A stretch of 64,000 nucleotides of DNA, taken from assembly GCF_900066015.1 (NCBI RefSeq), contig NZ_LN890656.1:62001-126000 (forward strand). Reading direction: 5' to 3'. A model generated the notes under the pieces. The model was not told the DNA's origin, did no database searches, and saw only the letters and a program-made list of their open reading frames with translations. Source of the stretch: Candidatus Promineifilum breve (lineage in GTDB: Bacteria; Chloroflexota; Anaerolineae; Promineifilales; Promineifilaceae). Every line of letters begins with the position of its first letter. Within the stretch, counting starts at the first letter, position 1. The translations under genes were made by a program, and so were the position numbers. This document shows positions 48,030 through 56,486 of the stretch, piece after piece.

Positions 48030-48455
48030 TTAGGCCCCCGCCCCCACCCGCTTAATATGCGCCAATATCGCCCCAATGCCGGTCAGGCGCTGGCCGCTGA
48101 GCACCTGTTGCAGCCCCAGCCCCAGGTAGAACTCCGTCGGCACGGCCAGCAATTCGGGCAGGGTGACGCCCTCCAGCCCCTGTTGCAGGATGGACGCGTA
48201 GCCGCGCACGGTGGGCGACTCGGGCGGCACGTCGAGGTAGAAGGTCAGGCGGCCGTCGTCGTCCCTGGTGGCGTGGACGAAGACGGTGGTCATGCATTCA
48301 TGCACCATGTCCATCTCGTCGCGCCGGGCGGCCAGCCATTCGGGCAGCGGCGGCAGTTGCTCGGAGAGTTCCATCAGGTACTCCAGCTTCTCCTGCCCCT
48401 CCAGCGCGGCAAAGTCGTCGATGATCTCTTGTAGTCGTTCCGGTAGTTGGGTCAT
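48030..48455 (-). CDS. sufE: SufE-family sulfur-acceptor protein
   Basis: The 141-residue protein fits the SufE fold and length: opening LPERLQEIIDDFAALEGQEK, active-site Cys54 in VHECMTTVFV, then the strand GRLTFYLDVP and the C-terminal VLSGQRLTGIGAILAHIKR. SufE accepts sulfur from the cysteine desulfurase SufS as a persulfide and passes it to the Fe-S scaffold. The Cys is in the right place, with Glu in place of the more common Gly before it. No suf genes lie nearby, so it acts with partners encoded elsewhere. The region 47969-48029 before it is a G-rich spacer without visible signals. Confidence 0.9.
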   Translation of the reverse strand: MTQLPERLQEIIDDFAALEGQEKLEYLMELSEQLPPLPEWLAARRDEMDMVHECMTTVFVHATRDDDGRLTFYLDVPPESPTVRGYASILQQGLEGVTLPELLAVPTEFYLGLGLQQVLSGQRLTGIGAILAHIKRVGAGA

Positions 48456-48833
48456 AAAGAAGAAGAGAATCCTCAGATTACACAGATTACACAGATTTTA
48501 CCCTCTGTTGCGCCAGGAAACTAAGGTTCGTAGTCAGCAACTTTAGTTGCGTTCTTCGTACGGACCCCTGTTCGCCAACAGGGCTAATGCAAATTGACAG
48601 AAAAACCCCGTACCGCGCTACCGTGGGATGAATCCCACGGCTGGTACACAAAGTGCGTTCAAACGCACTGCCGGAGGGATGCGCCCTCTTCAACCGGCTT
48701 TAGCCGGGTTTCGTGTACCAGCCGCGGGTTTCAACCCGCGGCGAAGGGTTCGGCCGATGGACGGCGCTAAAGCGCCTGACTACGAACAAAGAAATGAATC
48801 TGTGAAATCTGTGAAATCTGTGGATTCTCTTTC
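48456..48833. repeat. Composite array of small palindromes
   Basis: The gap holds a chain of short palindromes with 12-20 bp units: GCAACTTTAGTTGC (48539), CCGTGGGATGAATCCCACGG (48619), GTGCGTTCAAACGCAC (48653), AACCGGCTTTAGCCGGGT (48692), CCGCGGGTTTCAACCCGCGG (48721) and GGCGCTAAAGCGCC (48763). Flanks at 48530 and 48777 match the arms of the element at 23401-23465. AATCTGTGA units run into the glycosyltransferase 3' end. No gene is seen. Confidence 0.8.
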
Positions 48834-51800
48834 TTATTCTCCCCCGAAGAGGGCCGGATAGCCAATCACCCGGTGGTTGCCGGCGTCGGCCACCCACAGC
48901 GTATCGTCGGCGGCCACGGCCAGGCCGTTGGGCAGCCCCAGCCCGGCCGGGTCGCTGCCGAACTGGCCGAAGCGGTTCAGATAGGCCCCCGTCGGGCTGA
49001 AGATGAGCACCCGGTAGCCCTCCGGGTCGCTGACGTACACCCGGCCTTCGCTGTCGGTCGCCAGATAGGGCTTGTTGTTGATCGACTGGCTATCCCACGC
49101 CTCCACCGGCCACTCGCCCACGGCGAACAGTTCCGGCGAGAAGCGCTGGATGCGGCCGTTCCAGGTGTCGGCCACGTAGACCGTGCCGTCGGGGGCGGCG
49201 GCCAGCCCCACCGGCTCGTTAAACTGGCCCAACTCGTTGCCGAACCCGCCGATGACGCTGAGGAACGTCCCATCGGCGTCCAGCAGTTGCAGCCGGTGGT
49301 TGCCGGTGTCGGTCACCAGCAGGCGGCCGTCGGCCAGCAGCAGCACGTCGCGCGGGCCGAAGAAGAGGCCCAGCCCGCCGGTCGGGTCGTCGGCCGCCGG
49401 CGAGCCGCTGGCCCCGAACGTACCCAGCAGTTGGCCGTCGAGGCTGAATTTCTGGATGCGATGGTTCCAGGTGTCGGCCACGTAGACGAACTCCTCGCCC
49501 ACGGCCAGCCCCCACGGCTCGTTGAACTGCCCCGGGGCCGCGCCGAAGCCGCCCCAGCCGCGCACGAACGTCCCATCGCGGTCGAACACCTGAATGCGGT
49601 GGTTGCCGGCGTCGGCCACGTAGATCAGGCCGTCCGGCCCGGCGGCCACGTTGCGCGGGCTGGACAGCGCGCCCGCGCCCGGCCCGGCAATGCCCGCGGC
49701 GTTGAGGATGACGTTGGCCGACGGGGCCAGTTGCCCGGCCTCATAGGGATCGACCAGGGCCACGCTCGTGCCGCCCACGCCGTAATCCCACAGATTGCCC
49801 ACCACGTCGTTGCGCACGTAGAGGCGCAGGTCATGGCGCAGCGGCCACTCGCCGGCGGTGTAGGTGCCGCCGAAGACCTCGCCGTACTTCTGATAGTCGC
49901 GGTGGAAGAAGATGTCCCAGAGGGCCTGGCGCACGTCGGCGCTCAGCAGGCCGCGCCGCGGCTGGTCGGGGGCCTGGCCCAGGCCAAAGACGGCGTCCCA
50001 GGAGATGCGGCGGTAATCCTCCACCGGCCACCACAGGAAGGTGTATTCGTTGGCGGTGTAGTTGTTGGCCAGATAGGGATCGGCCGCGGTCCAGTTCTTG
50101 TTGCCGACAATGACCACCGGCGCGTCGTTGAGCGTCTGCGAGGGATTGTCGCCGAAGAAAACGCGGTTGGGGTATTCGCGCAGATACCAGGTCATGGGCC
50201 AGGAGACGTCGCTGTCGTAGGCGACCTTGATGCTCTTGTCGCCATAGAGGCGCATCGATAGCTCCTCCAGTTGGGCCAGCACCACGCTCTTGGTGGCCGG
50301 CGCGCCGTGGGCGTAGACCATGAACTCGTTGGTGTAGTCGTAGTTGACGAAACTGGACATGAAGGTGAAGCGGATGGTGAGGCCGGCCAGCACGGCGAAG
50401 ACGGCCAGGGTGCGCGCCACGCCGCGTACGTGGCGCTCCAGCGGCCGGGTGACCCGCCACCACAGATAGGCCACGCCCGCCGCCAGCAGCAGCCCGCCCA
50501 GGAAGCGGCCGACGTTCTTCAATAGCTCCACTTCCTGGCTGCCGAGGCGGATTTGGCCCAGCAGCAGCGGGCCGAGGGCGATGGCGCTGACGATGATGAG
50601 CAGCGCCGACAGCCCCACGGCGACCAGCGCCCGCCGCGACAGTAATTCACGCGAGGCGACCGACTCGACCCGCTGGCCCATGTACCAGCCGGCCAGCAGG
50701 ATCATCGGCGTGGTGATGTGGACGCTGAGCCAGGGCATCTTTTCGCCGGCGATGCTATAGGCCGGCCACACCAGCAGCGTCCACCAGATGAGCGCGGGCA
50801 CGAAGCCGACGAAGGCCGGCAGATCGACCAGATCGCGCAGGCCGCGCTCCAACTCCAGCCGCCGGACGATCTGCCCGCGGCGCACGGCGAACCAGTAGGC
50901 CGCCGCGCCGGCCAGAATGATCCCCGCCGCCAATAGGCCGGGCAGGCGGCTCGCCTCTTCGGCCAGGTCGCGGTTGAAATACCAGTTCGCCAGACTATAG
51001 GCCAGGGCGGCCAGCAGGCCAAAGAGTGCCCAATACCAGACGACGCCGTTGATGCGCCGCTGTTGCGTCCATAGCACCATGCCGGCCAGGGCGAAGATGA
51101 GCGGCAGGAATTCGTAGAGGGGCGTGACGAACAGGTAGTAGAACGGCGGCTGGCTGCCGCGCTGCACGCCGTGTTGCTCCAGCCAGTAGCCCAGCGAGCC
51201 GATGGCCCCGGTGCGCCAGCCGTTGAGATTGGTGAAGATGGCCGTGAAGAAGAACAGGAAGACGACGGTATAGGCCAGGGCCAGCGGCGGCCAGCGGCGA
51301 CGATCCCACCACAGGCCAACGAGGACGCTGACCAGCAGCGCGGCCAGCAGGAAGGCCACCGGCTTCATGGCCGCCGAGCTGAGGAAGGCGCTGATGCAGG
51401 TGGGGTTGCCGAGGCGCGCGGTGAACACCGCCACGGCGTTCATGGTCTCCTGCCCATCGAGCACGCAGGTATTGATGCTGTAATCGACCGGGTTGTAGCC
51501 GGCGACGCGCACCAGCAGCGGCGAGGCCAGCGGCAAGACGAGCGTCACGTAGAGAATAATGAGGTCGAACTCGGGGTAGCCGTCGATGTGGGGGCGCATG
51601 GCCCGCACGACGAGGAACAGGCCCAGGCCGAAGACGACGATGCCGGCGATCTCCACCCAGCGCGTCAGGGCGTCGGTGGAGGAGGCCGGGGCGGCGCTGG
51701 TCGTGGTCGTGGCGTTGGGGTCGGCGGCGAAGCCTTCGCTGGTGGCCGTGGCCGTGGCGGCGTCGGCCGCGCTGTCGGGCAGCAGGCGATGGGCGCCAAC

Positions 51801-52538
51801 GCCGACGCCGACGAGGACCACCCCGGCCACGGCGATCAGCAGCGGCATCCGCAGGCGCGGCCACAATTCGCGCAGCCACGGCGCGCCGGGCAGCAGGGCC
51901 AGCAGCCGCACCACCAGGAAGCTGCCGAAGATGGCGACGTAGATAAACGACGCCTCCATCGTGGCGAACATGAGCACCAGGCCGATGGTGAACCACCACA
52001 GGTATTTGTTGTGCCGCTCGCGGATATAGCGCCAGGTGGCGATGAAGACGATGAAAGCGAAGACGATGAGATAGATGTCGTGGCGGATGTAGCGCGAGTA
52101 GTAGGTGATGTAGGGCGAGATGAGGAACATGAACGAGGCGAACAGCGCCCCGCGCCGTCCCAGCCACGGCCGCAAAAAGTAGGGGATGAGCACCAGGATG
52201 ACGCCCAAGATGGCATTGGGCACGCGCGAGGCGAAATCGCTGTCGCCGAACAGCCAGTAGGACAGGGCCGTGGCATGGAACAGGGTCGGCCCGTGCATCA
52301 GCGGCGAATGGACGTAGCCGTCGCCGTGGTAGAACTGGTAGGAGTATTGGGTGTGCAGGCTTTCGTCGTGGCTCACCACGCGGTCGCCCAGGCCGTAGAA
52401 GCGGGTGACGATGGCGATGAGCATGAAGGCCAGGTAGATGGCCTTCTCCCAGTCGATGCTGAGGGCGGCGACGAGCGGCCGGGACAGCCAGTCGGGTGTC
52501 TTGCTCTCCGGCGCGGGCGGTGTGGTCAGTTCGGTCAT
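48834..52538 (-). CDS. TIGR03663-type membrane glycosyltransferase fused to an NHL beta-propeller
   Basis: The 1234-residue protein starts at ATG 52538. Its first 900 residues form a GT-C-type membrane protein with about 12 helices: the catalytic acidic loop VSHDESLHTQYSYQF, TIGR03663-like YHGDGYVHSPLMHGPTLFHA, and TYYSRYIRHDIYLI, all typical of the Agl23/flippase-associated family. Residues about 960-1234 are six NHL repeats (NVAAGPDGLIYVADAGNHRI, GLAVGEEFVYVADTWNHRIQ and so on) that should form a six-bladed propeller outside the membrane. The transferase part uses a lipid-linked sugar donor, and the propeller may bind protein or glycan. It heads a cluster of related membrane genes on the same strand. 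Confidence 0.9.
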   Translation of the reverse strand: MTELTTPPAPESKTPDWLSRPLVAALSIDWEKAIYLAFMLIAIVTRFYGLGDRVVSHDESLHTQYSYQFYHGDGYVHSPLMHGPTLFHATALSYWLFGDSDFASRVPNAILGVILVLIPYFLRPWLGRRGALFASFMFLISPYITYYSRYIRHDIYLIVFAFIVFIATWRYIRERHNKYLWWFTIGLVLMFATMEASFIYVAIFGSFLVVRLLALLPGAPWLRELWPRLRMPLLIAVAGVVLVGVGVGAHRLLPDSAADAATATATSEGFAADPNATTTTSAAPASSTDALTRWVEIAGIVVFGLGLFLVVRAMRPHIDGYPEFDLIILYVTLVLPLASPLLVRVAGYNPVDYSINTCVLDGQETMNAVAVFTARLGNPTCISAFLSSAAMKPVAFLLAALLVSVLVGLWWDRRRWPPLALAYTVVFLFFFTAIFTNLNGWRTGAIGSLGYWLEQHGVQRGSQPPFYYLFVTPLYEFLPLIFALAGMVLWTQQRRINGVVWYWALFGLLAALAYSLANWYFNRDLAEEASRLPGLLAAGIILAGAAAYWFAVRRGQIVRRLELERGLRDLVDLPAFVGFVPALIWWTLLVWPAYSIAGEKMPWLSVHITTPMILLAGWYMGQRVESVASRELLSRRALVAVGLSALLIIVSAIALGPLLLGQIRLGSQEVELLKNVGRFLGGLLLAAGVAYLWWRVTRPLERHVRGVARTLAVFAVLAGLTIRFTFMSSFVNYDYTNEFMVYAHGAPATKSVVLAQLEELSMRLYGDKSIKVAYDSDVSWPMTWYLREYPNRVFFGDNPSQTLNDAPVVIVGNKNWTAADPYLANNYTANEYTFLWWPVEDYRRISWDAVFGLGQAPDQPRRGLLSADVRQALWDIFFHRDYQKYGEVFGGTYTAGEWPLRHDLRLYVRNDVVGNLWDYGVGGTSVALVDPYEAGQLAPSANVILNAAGIAGPGAGALSSPRNVAAGPDGLIYVADAGNHRIQVFDRDGTFVRGWGGFGAAPGQFNEPWGLAVGEEFVYVADTWNHRIQKFSLDGQLLGTFGASGSPAADDPTGGLGLFFGPRDVLLLADGRLLVTDTGNHRLQLLDADGTFLSVIGGFGNELGQFNEPVGLAAAPDGTVYVADTWNGRIQRFSPELFAVGEWPVEAWDSQSINNKPYLATDSEGRVYVSDPEGYRVLIFSPTGAYLNRFGQFGSDPAGLGLPNGLAVAADDTLWVADAGNHRVIGYPALFGGE

Positions 52539-52554
52539 ACTTATCTCTTGGAAG

Positions 52555-52646
52555 AGAAACCACAGATTACACAGATTTCACAGATTAAGAAAGGTCATCT
52601 TAAAAATCTGTGAAATCTGTGAAATCTGTGGTTTTCTTTTTCTTCA
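52555..52646. repeat. Inverted repeat of ACAGATT / AATCTGTG units
   Basis: CACAGATTT-type units on the left and AAATCTGTG units on the right make a hairpin between the anti-sigma and glycosyltransferase genes. Reading from the minus strand it follows the anti-sigma stop codon almost directly and so may attenuate the transcript before the glycosyltransferase gene. Confidence 0.8.
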
Positions 52647-53093
52647 TCATGGTTTCGGTGTCGTTTGTGGCGCGGGTGTGGTCACAACCGCGGCCAGCGT
52701 CGCCGTCGGTGTATGAGTATGGGTGGCGGTCAGCGTCGGCGTCTCGGCCGTGGCGAAGACGGTTGGCGCATTGGGCAGCCGGCCCGAGGCGACCAGCAGC
52801 CCCATGACCACCATGCCCACGGCCAGCGTCAGCGGGGCCAGCCGGGCCGACAGCGGCGCGAAGCGGGGGCGCGGCGCGGGCCGGGCCGGGCGCAACGCCG
52901 CCAACCGGCCGGGCGGCGGCGTGACGGCCCGCGCCGCATCGCGCAGCAAGGCCCCCACGCGCTGCTCCCGTTGCAGCGCGGCGCGGCAAGCCGGGCATAG
53001 CCGGGCATGGGCCTCCACCCGGCGGCGCTCCTCGGCCGCCAGCAGCCCCAGGGCATAGTCGGTAATCAGGGATAGGGTATGTTCGGTGTCCAT
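52647..53093 (-). CDS. Anti-sigma factor with zinc-finger (zf-HC2) domain
   Basis: The 148-residue protein has the N-terminal anti-sigma zinc-binding domain: ITDYALGLLAAEERRRVEAH, then HARLCPAC giving His-x3-Cys-x2-Cys. A Pro/Arg-rich stretch (about 60-80) precedes one membrane helix (about 85-103: LTLAVGMVVMGLLVASG), and a Thr/Pro-rich outer tail follows. It should hold an ECF sigma factor at the membrane; the sigma gene lies 282 bases upstream on the same strand. The outer tail is short, so signal sensing may depend on a partner. Confidence 0.88.
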   Translation of the reverse strand: MDTEHTLSLITDYALGLLAAEERRRVEAHARLCPACRAALQREQRVGALLRDAARAVTPPPGRLAALRPARPAPRPRFAPLSARLAPLTLAVGMVVMGLLVASGRLPNAPTVFATAETPTLTATHTHTPTATLAAVVTTPAPQTTPKP

Positions 53094-53375
53094 AGCTTAA
53101 CCCGTTATACACCTCCGCCGTGTGATTCGCTTACTGCTAAGAATTGGCTACGGATAAGAACGGGAAAAACGGATTTAAGATGATTTACTATCCGTATCAT
53201 CCGTATCAATCAGTCGCCAATTCTTAATCGTCTTCAATCCGTATCTTCCGTAAAAACCCGTAGCCAAATCTTTATCGGCTTCAATCCGTATCATCCGTAT
53301 AAATCAGTCGCCAATTCTTAATCGTCTTAAATCCGTTTCGTCCGTCCGCATCCGTAGCCAATTCTTTCTTTCTGC
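53094..53375. repeat. Repeat-filled gap in the sigma/anti-sigma unit
   Basis: Units of ATCCGTAT, CGGATTT and the longer AATCAGTCGCCAATTCTTAA (twice, near 53207 and 53303) fill the gap between the two genes. The frame is partly open on the minus strand, but nothing resembles a protein. Confidence 0.8.
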
Positions 53376-53981
53376 TTACACGACCTCGCTCAACCACTCC
53401 CGCAACGCCTGATGCGCCAACCGCATGCGCGACTCGGCCGTCTTGGCCGGGATGTCGAGCGCCGCGCCGATCTCGCCATATTGCAGCCCGCCGTAGTAGC
53501 GCAGCACGGCCACCTCGCGCAGCTTGGGCGACAGGCGGCCGACGGCCGCCCACACCGCCCGCTGCTGCTCATTCAGCGCGGCCGTCTCGTCGGGCGGGGC
53601 GGCGGCCGGGTCGCGCGGCTCGCGGTCGTCGAAGGCGCTGAGCGACAGCGACGGCAGCCACTTGCGCCGCCGCTTGTTGCGGCAGCGGCTCACGGCGATG
53701 CGATAGAGCCACGTCTTGAAAGCCGACTTGCGCGCATCGAAATGATCCAGCCGGCGGAAGGCGTACTCGAAGCTGTCCTGCAAGACCTCTTCGGCGTCTT
53801 CGCGGTCGCCCAACAGGCTATAGGCCAGGCGGTAGATGACGCCGCCGTACAGGTCGTACAGCTCGCCATAGGCGGCCTGCTCGCCGGCCAGGCAGCGGCC
53901 GATCAGCGCCGCGTCGCCATCCGGCGCGTCGCCGTGGGTGGCCGGGGTGTCCAGCCAGGTCAATAGCGGTTGTTCGTTCAT
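53376..53981 (-). CDS. ECF-type RNA polymerase sigma factor
   Basis: The ATG at 53981 (MNEQPLLTWL) is chosen over one at 54002, which reads through repeat sequence; there is no clear ribosome-binding site. The 201-residue protein has sigma region 2 (about 25-95: FEYAFRRLDHFD, SAFKTWLYRIAVSRCRNKRR) and region 4 (about 135-195: LSPKLREVAVLRYYGGLQYG, EIGAALDIPAKTAESRMRLA). The short form without region 3 is typical of ECF factors. It should direct transcription in response to release from the anti-sigma factor downstream. Genes for cell-surface glycan assembly on both sides are plausible targets. Confidence 0.92.
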   Translation of the reverse strand: MNEQPLLTWLDTPATHGDAPDGDAALIGRCLAGEQAAYGELYDLYGGVIYRLAYSLLGDREDAEEVLQDSFEYAFRRLDHFDARKSAFKTWLYRIAVSRCRNKRRRKWLPSLSLSAFDDREPRDPAAAPPDETAALNEQQRAVWAAVGRLSPKLREVAVLRYYGGLQYGEIGAALDIPAKTAESRMRLAHQALREWLSEVV

Positions 53982-54407
53982 AAGAAGAGAATAATTCACC
54001 ACGGATTTTCACGGATTAGACGGATGATACGGATTGAATGAGTTGGTCGTTCATAGGAAGATAATAATTCACCACGGATTTTCACGGATTGGACGGATGA
54101 TACGGATTGTAAGAGTTGGTTGGTATTTTCCGTGTGCGCGTGTGTTTATTTCACCTATCGACGTCCGTAAACCGCCAAATGTTCAACCCCTTCAATCCTA
54201 CTGATCCATTTCTTATCCGTGTCAATCCGTGTAATCCGTGTCCATCCGTGGTTAATTCATTTTCTTATCCGTTTGAATCCGTCAAATCCGTTACCATCCG
54301 TGGTTAATTCATTTTCTTATCCGTTTTTATTCGTGAAATCGGTGTCCATCTGTGGTTAATTCATTTTCTTATCCGTTTGAATCCGTCAAATCCGTGTCAA
54401 TCCGTGG
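53982..54407. repeat. Long array of ATCCGTG / CACGGAT units
   Basis: The region upstream of the sigma gene holds direct copies of a unit with ATTCACCACGGATTTTCACGG (53995, 54067) and, further on, five copies of TCCGTGGTTAATTCATTTTC-like units (from about 54245). I see no gene, no -10/-35 pair and no intrinsic terminator. Confidence 0.8.
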
Positions 54408-56486
54408 CTAATTATTATTCCCCAAATCGGATCGAATCCACACAATAACCCGCTCCACATCCACCGCAGCGTTCGACTCGCGGAAGAGCAGCCAGCGCAA
54501 CGTATCATTGAGTGTCGCCCCGCCGGCCACACCCTCGGTCTGCGTCAGGTCGAAATCCGCGCCGTAATAGTCGGCATAGAGCGGTGGCTCGGCCGCCGCC
54601 GGGCCGATCACCACGTCGGGCGTGGCGTTGGCCGGCAGCGTCGGGCCGCTCTGGAAGCCCACCAGATCGCGCAAATACCAGGCCACGACCGGCGAATCGA
54701 CCAGACTGAAGACGGCCAGATCATGGTCGGAGTTGGCCATCTGGCGCGAGACGCGGCCCAGCAGGTCGGTCATGCGCCGCGCGTCGGCGTCGGTGCCGCT
54801 CGTCACCCACCGTTCGCGCGGGTCATTGGCCCCCAGCCGGCTCAATTGCCAGGCCGCGCCCCATTGCCAGAACAGCAGCAGGGCCAGCGCCCCGGCCAAC
54901 GCCCCACGCCGCGCCGCCGTATTGTCCCAGGCCAGGGCCAGCACCACGGCCAGCGTCGCCAGCACGAAGGCCAGTGCCGCCAGCCCGATGAGCGGGCCGT
55001 CCTCGCCACTGAGCAAATTGAGCCGGGCGAAGCGGCCGACGACGGCCAGGGCCAGCGCCCCCAGCCCCACCAGCGCCCCGGCCGTGCCCCAGGCCACGCG
55101 CCGCCCCGACCCGCCCAACGCGGCCCGTTGCCCCAGCAGATCGGCCGCCAGGTGTCCGGCCAGCAGCGCGCCGGGCAACACCGCCGCTGCGCCGTTGATC
55201 ATCATCCCCGGTTGCAGGGCCATGAGCAGCAGCGTCGCCCCTAGCCAAAGAGACAACGCCCGGCCCGCCCGGTCGCCCGCCAGCCAGGCCCAGACGGCCG
55301 CGGGCGCGGCCAGGATCAGCAGCGCCGGCTCATAGCGCAGCAGGGCCAGGAAGGGGGAAGCCCAGTCACCGCCGGTGGGCAGGCCGAAGCCGCCCAGCCA
55401 CGCCGGCAACAGCCGCAACGCCCCGCCCAGCCCCTCCGGCCGCAGCAGCAGGCCGGACGCCACGGCCACAAAGGTGACCGCCGCGGCGATGACGAACGGC
55501 CGCCACCCGGCTGCCGCCAGACGGCCGCCCCGCAACCAATAAAGCGCCGGCAGCAGCGCCACCAGCCCGGTATAGAACAACGGCGAACTGGTCAGCCCCA
55601 GCCCCAACGCGATTCCGGCCAATACGGCCGACGGCCCCAAGAACCCTCTCCTAACCTCTCCCACAGGGAGAGGCACAGTCCCCTCTCCCCTTGGGAGAGG
55701 GTTAGGGAGAGGGTCTTTCTCTTCAGCGCCTAAGAACCCTCTCCTAACCTCTCCCAAGGGGAGAGGGACCAGAGCGCTGCCCCCCGGCAGAGGGTTAGGG
55801 AGAGGGACAGTCCCCTCTCCCCCCGGGAGAGGGTTAGGGAGAGGGTCTTTCTCTTCAGCGCCTAAGAACCCTCTCCTAACCTCTCCCAAGGGGAGAGGGA
55901 CCAGAGCGCTGCCCGCCAATGCCAACAACAACAGCGCAAACAAAGCGATGGCATCCCCGCCGGCGGTGCGACTGACGGCCACCAGCAGCGGTGACACGGC
56001 CAGCAGCAGCCCGGCCACCAGCCACAGCGCCGGCCGCGCCCGTCCGCGCAGCAGCAGCCACGGCAGCAGCACCGTCAGCAGCCCGAACAAGGCCGGGACG
56101 AGCCGCGCCCCGGCGTCGGACGCGCCGCCCAACGAAAATAGTAAGTGGGTGAAGGCGAAATAGGCCGGGCTGGCGGGTGGGGCGGTCAGCGCCGCGCCGG
56201 TCGCCGCCTGCCAGTTGGTCAGCGCCGCCGCCGCCTCGGCCGCCGACAGGGGCAGCCGGGCCAGCTCGCCCAGACGCAACACGGCGGCCAATACGCCGAT
56301 GACGACCATCAGCCCATCGGCCACGGTGACGGCCGCCCAACGGGAAGGCGCGGCCGGGACGGGAGCCAGGGCCAGATGGCTGGGGATGGCATAGACGCGA
56401 ACGCCGCCCGGGGGCGGTGGAAGCGCGGGCGGAAGGGAATCGGCCGCGTCGGGTTCGGGTGGAATGGGTTCGTAGATCATGCTCAT
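54408..56486 (-). CDS. GT39-like membrane glycosyltransferase
   Basis: The 692-residue protein starts at ATG 56486, overlapping the stop of the DUF2298 gene as ATGA, or at a second ATG six bases later. After a Pro-rich cytoplasmic start (about 1-50) it has many membrane helices and the GT-C-type acidic loop RLPLSAAEAAAALTNWQAA, so Glu takes the role of the usual Asp. Around residues 190-280 an insertion built from CCTCTCC palindromes encodes a repeated LPLGEVRRGFLGAEEKDP sequence. The C-terminal outer domain (about 590-690) has SDHDLAVFSLVDSPVVAWYL. It probably transfers sugar from a lipid donor in the same pathway as its neighbours. Confidence 0.82.
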   Translation of the reverse strand: MSMIYEPIPPEPDAADSLPPALPPPPGGVRVYAIPSHLALAPVPAAPSRWAAVTVADGLMVVIGVLAAVLRLGELARLPLSAAEAAAALTNWQAATGAALTAPPASPAYFAFTHLLFSLGGASDAGARLVPALFGLLTVLLPWLLLRGRARPALWLVAGLLLAVSPLLVAVSRTAGGDAIALFALLLLALAGSALVPLPLGEVRRGFLGAEEKDPLPNPLPGGEGTVPLPNPLPGGSALVPLPLGEVRRGFLGAEEKDPLPNPLPRGEGTVPLPVGEVRRGFLGPSAVLAGIALGLGLTSSPLFYTGLVALLPALYWLRGGRLAAAGWRPFVIAAAVTFVAVASGLLLRPEGLGGALRLLPAWLGGFGLPTGGDWASPFLALLRYEPALLILAAPAAVWAWLAGDRAGRALSLWLGATLLLMALQPGMMINGAAAVLPGALLAGHLAADLLGQRAALGGSGRRVAWGTAGALVGLGALALAVVGRFARLNLLSGEDGPLIGLAALAFVLATLAVVLALAWDNTAARRGALAGALALLLFWQWGAAWQLSRLGANDPRERWVTSGTDADARRMTDLLGRVSRQMANSDHDLAVFSLVDSPVVAWYLRDLVGFQSGPTLPANATPDVVIGPAAAEPPLYADYYGADFDLTQTEGVAGGATLNDTLRWLLFRESNAAVDVERVIVWIRSDLGNNN
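55640..55915. repeat. In-frame insertion of CCTCTCC palindromes in a membrane glycosyltransferase
   Basis: About 275 bases hold repeated AACCCTCTCCTAACCTCTCC and GGAGAGGGTTAGGGAGAGGG segments in alternating orientation, with two full copies of a longer unit (near 55638 and 55733) and a partial third at 55866. They remain in frame between two membrane helices of the host protein. Confidence 0.88.

Noticed and set aside
51171-52613. Plus-strand open frame of 480 codons
   Set aside because: Antisense to the glycosyltransferase; composed mainly of Gln, Gly, Asp and His without order. The same applies to 48873-50261.
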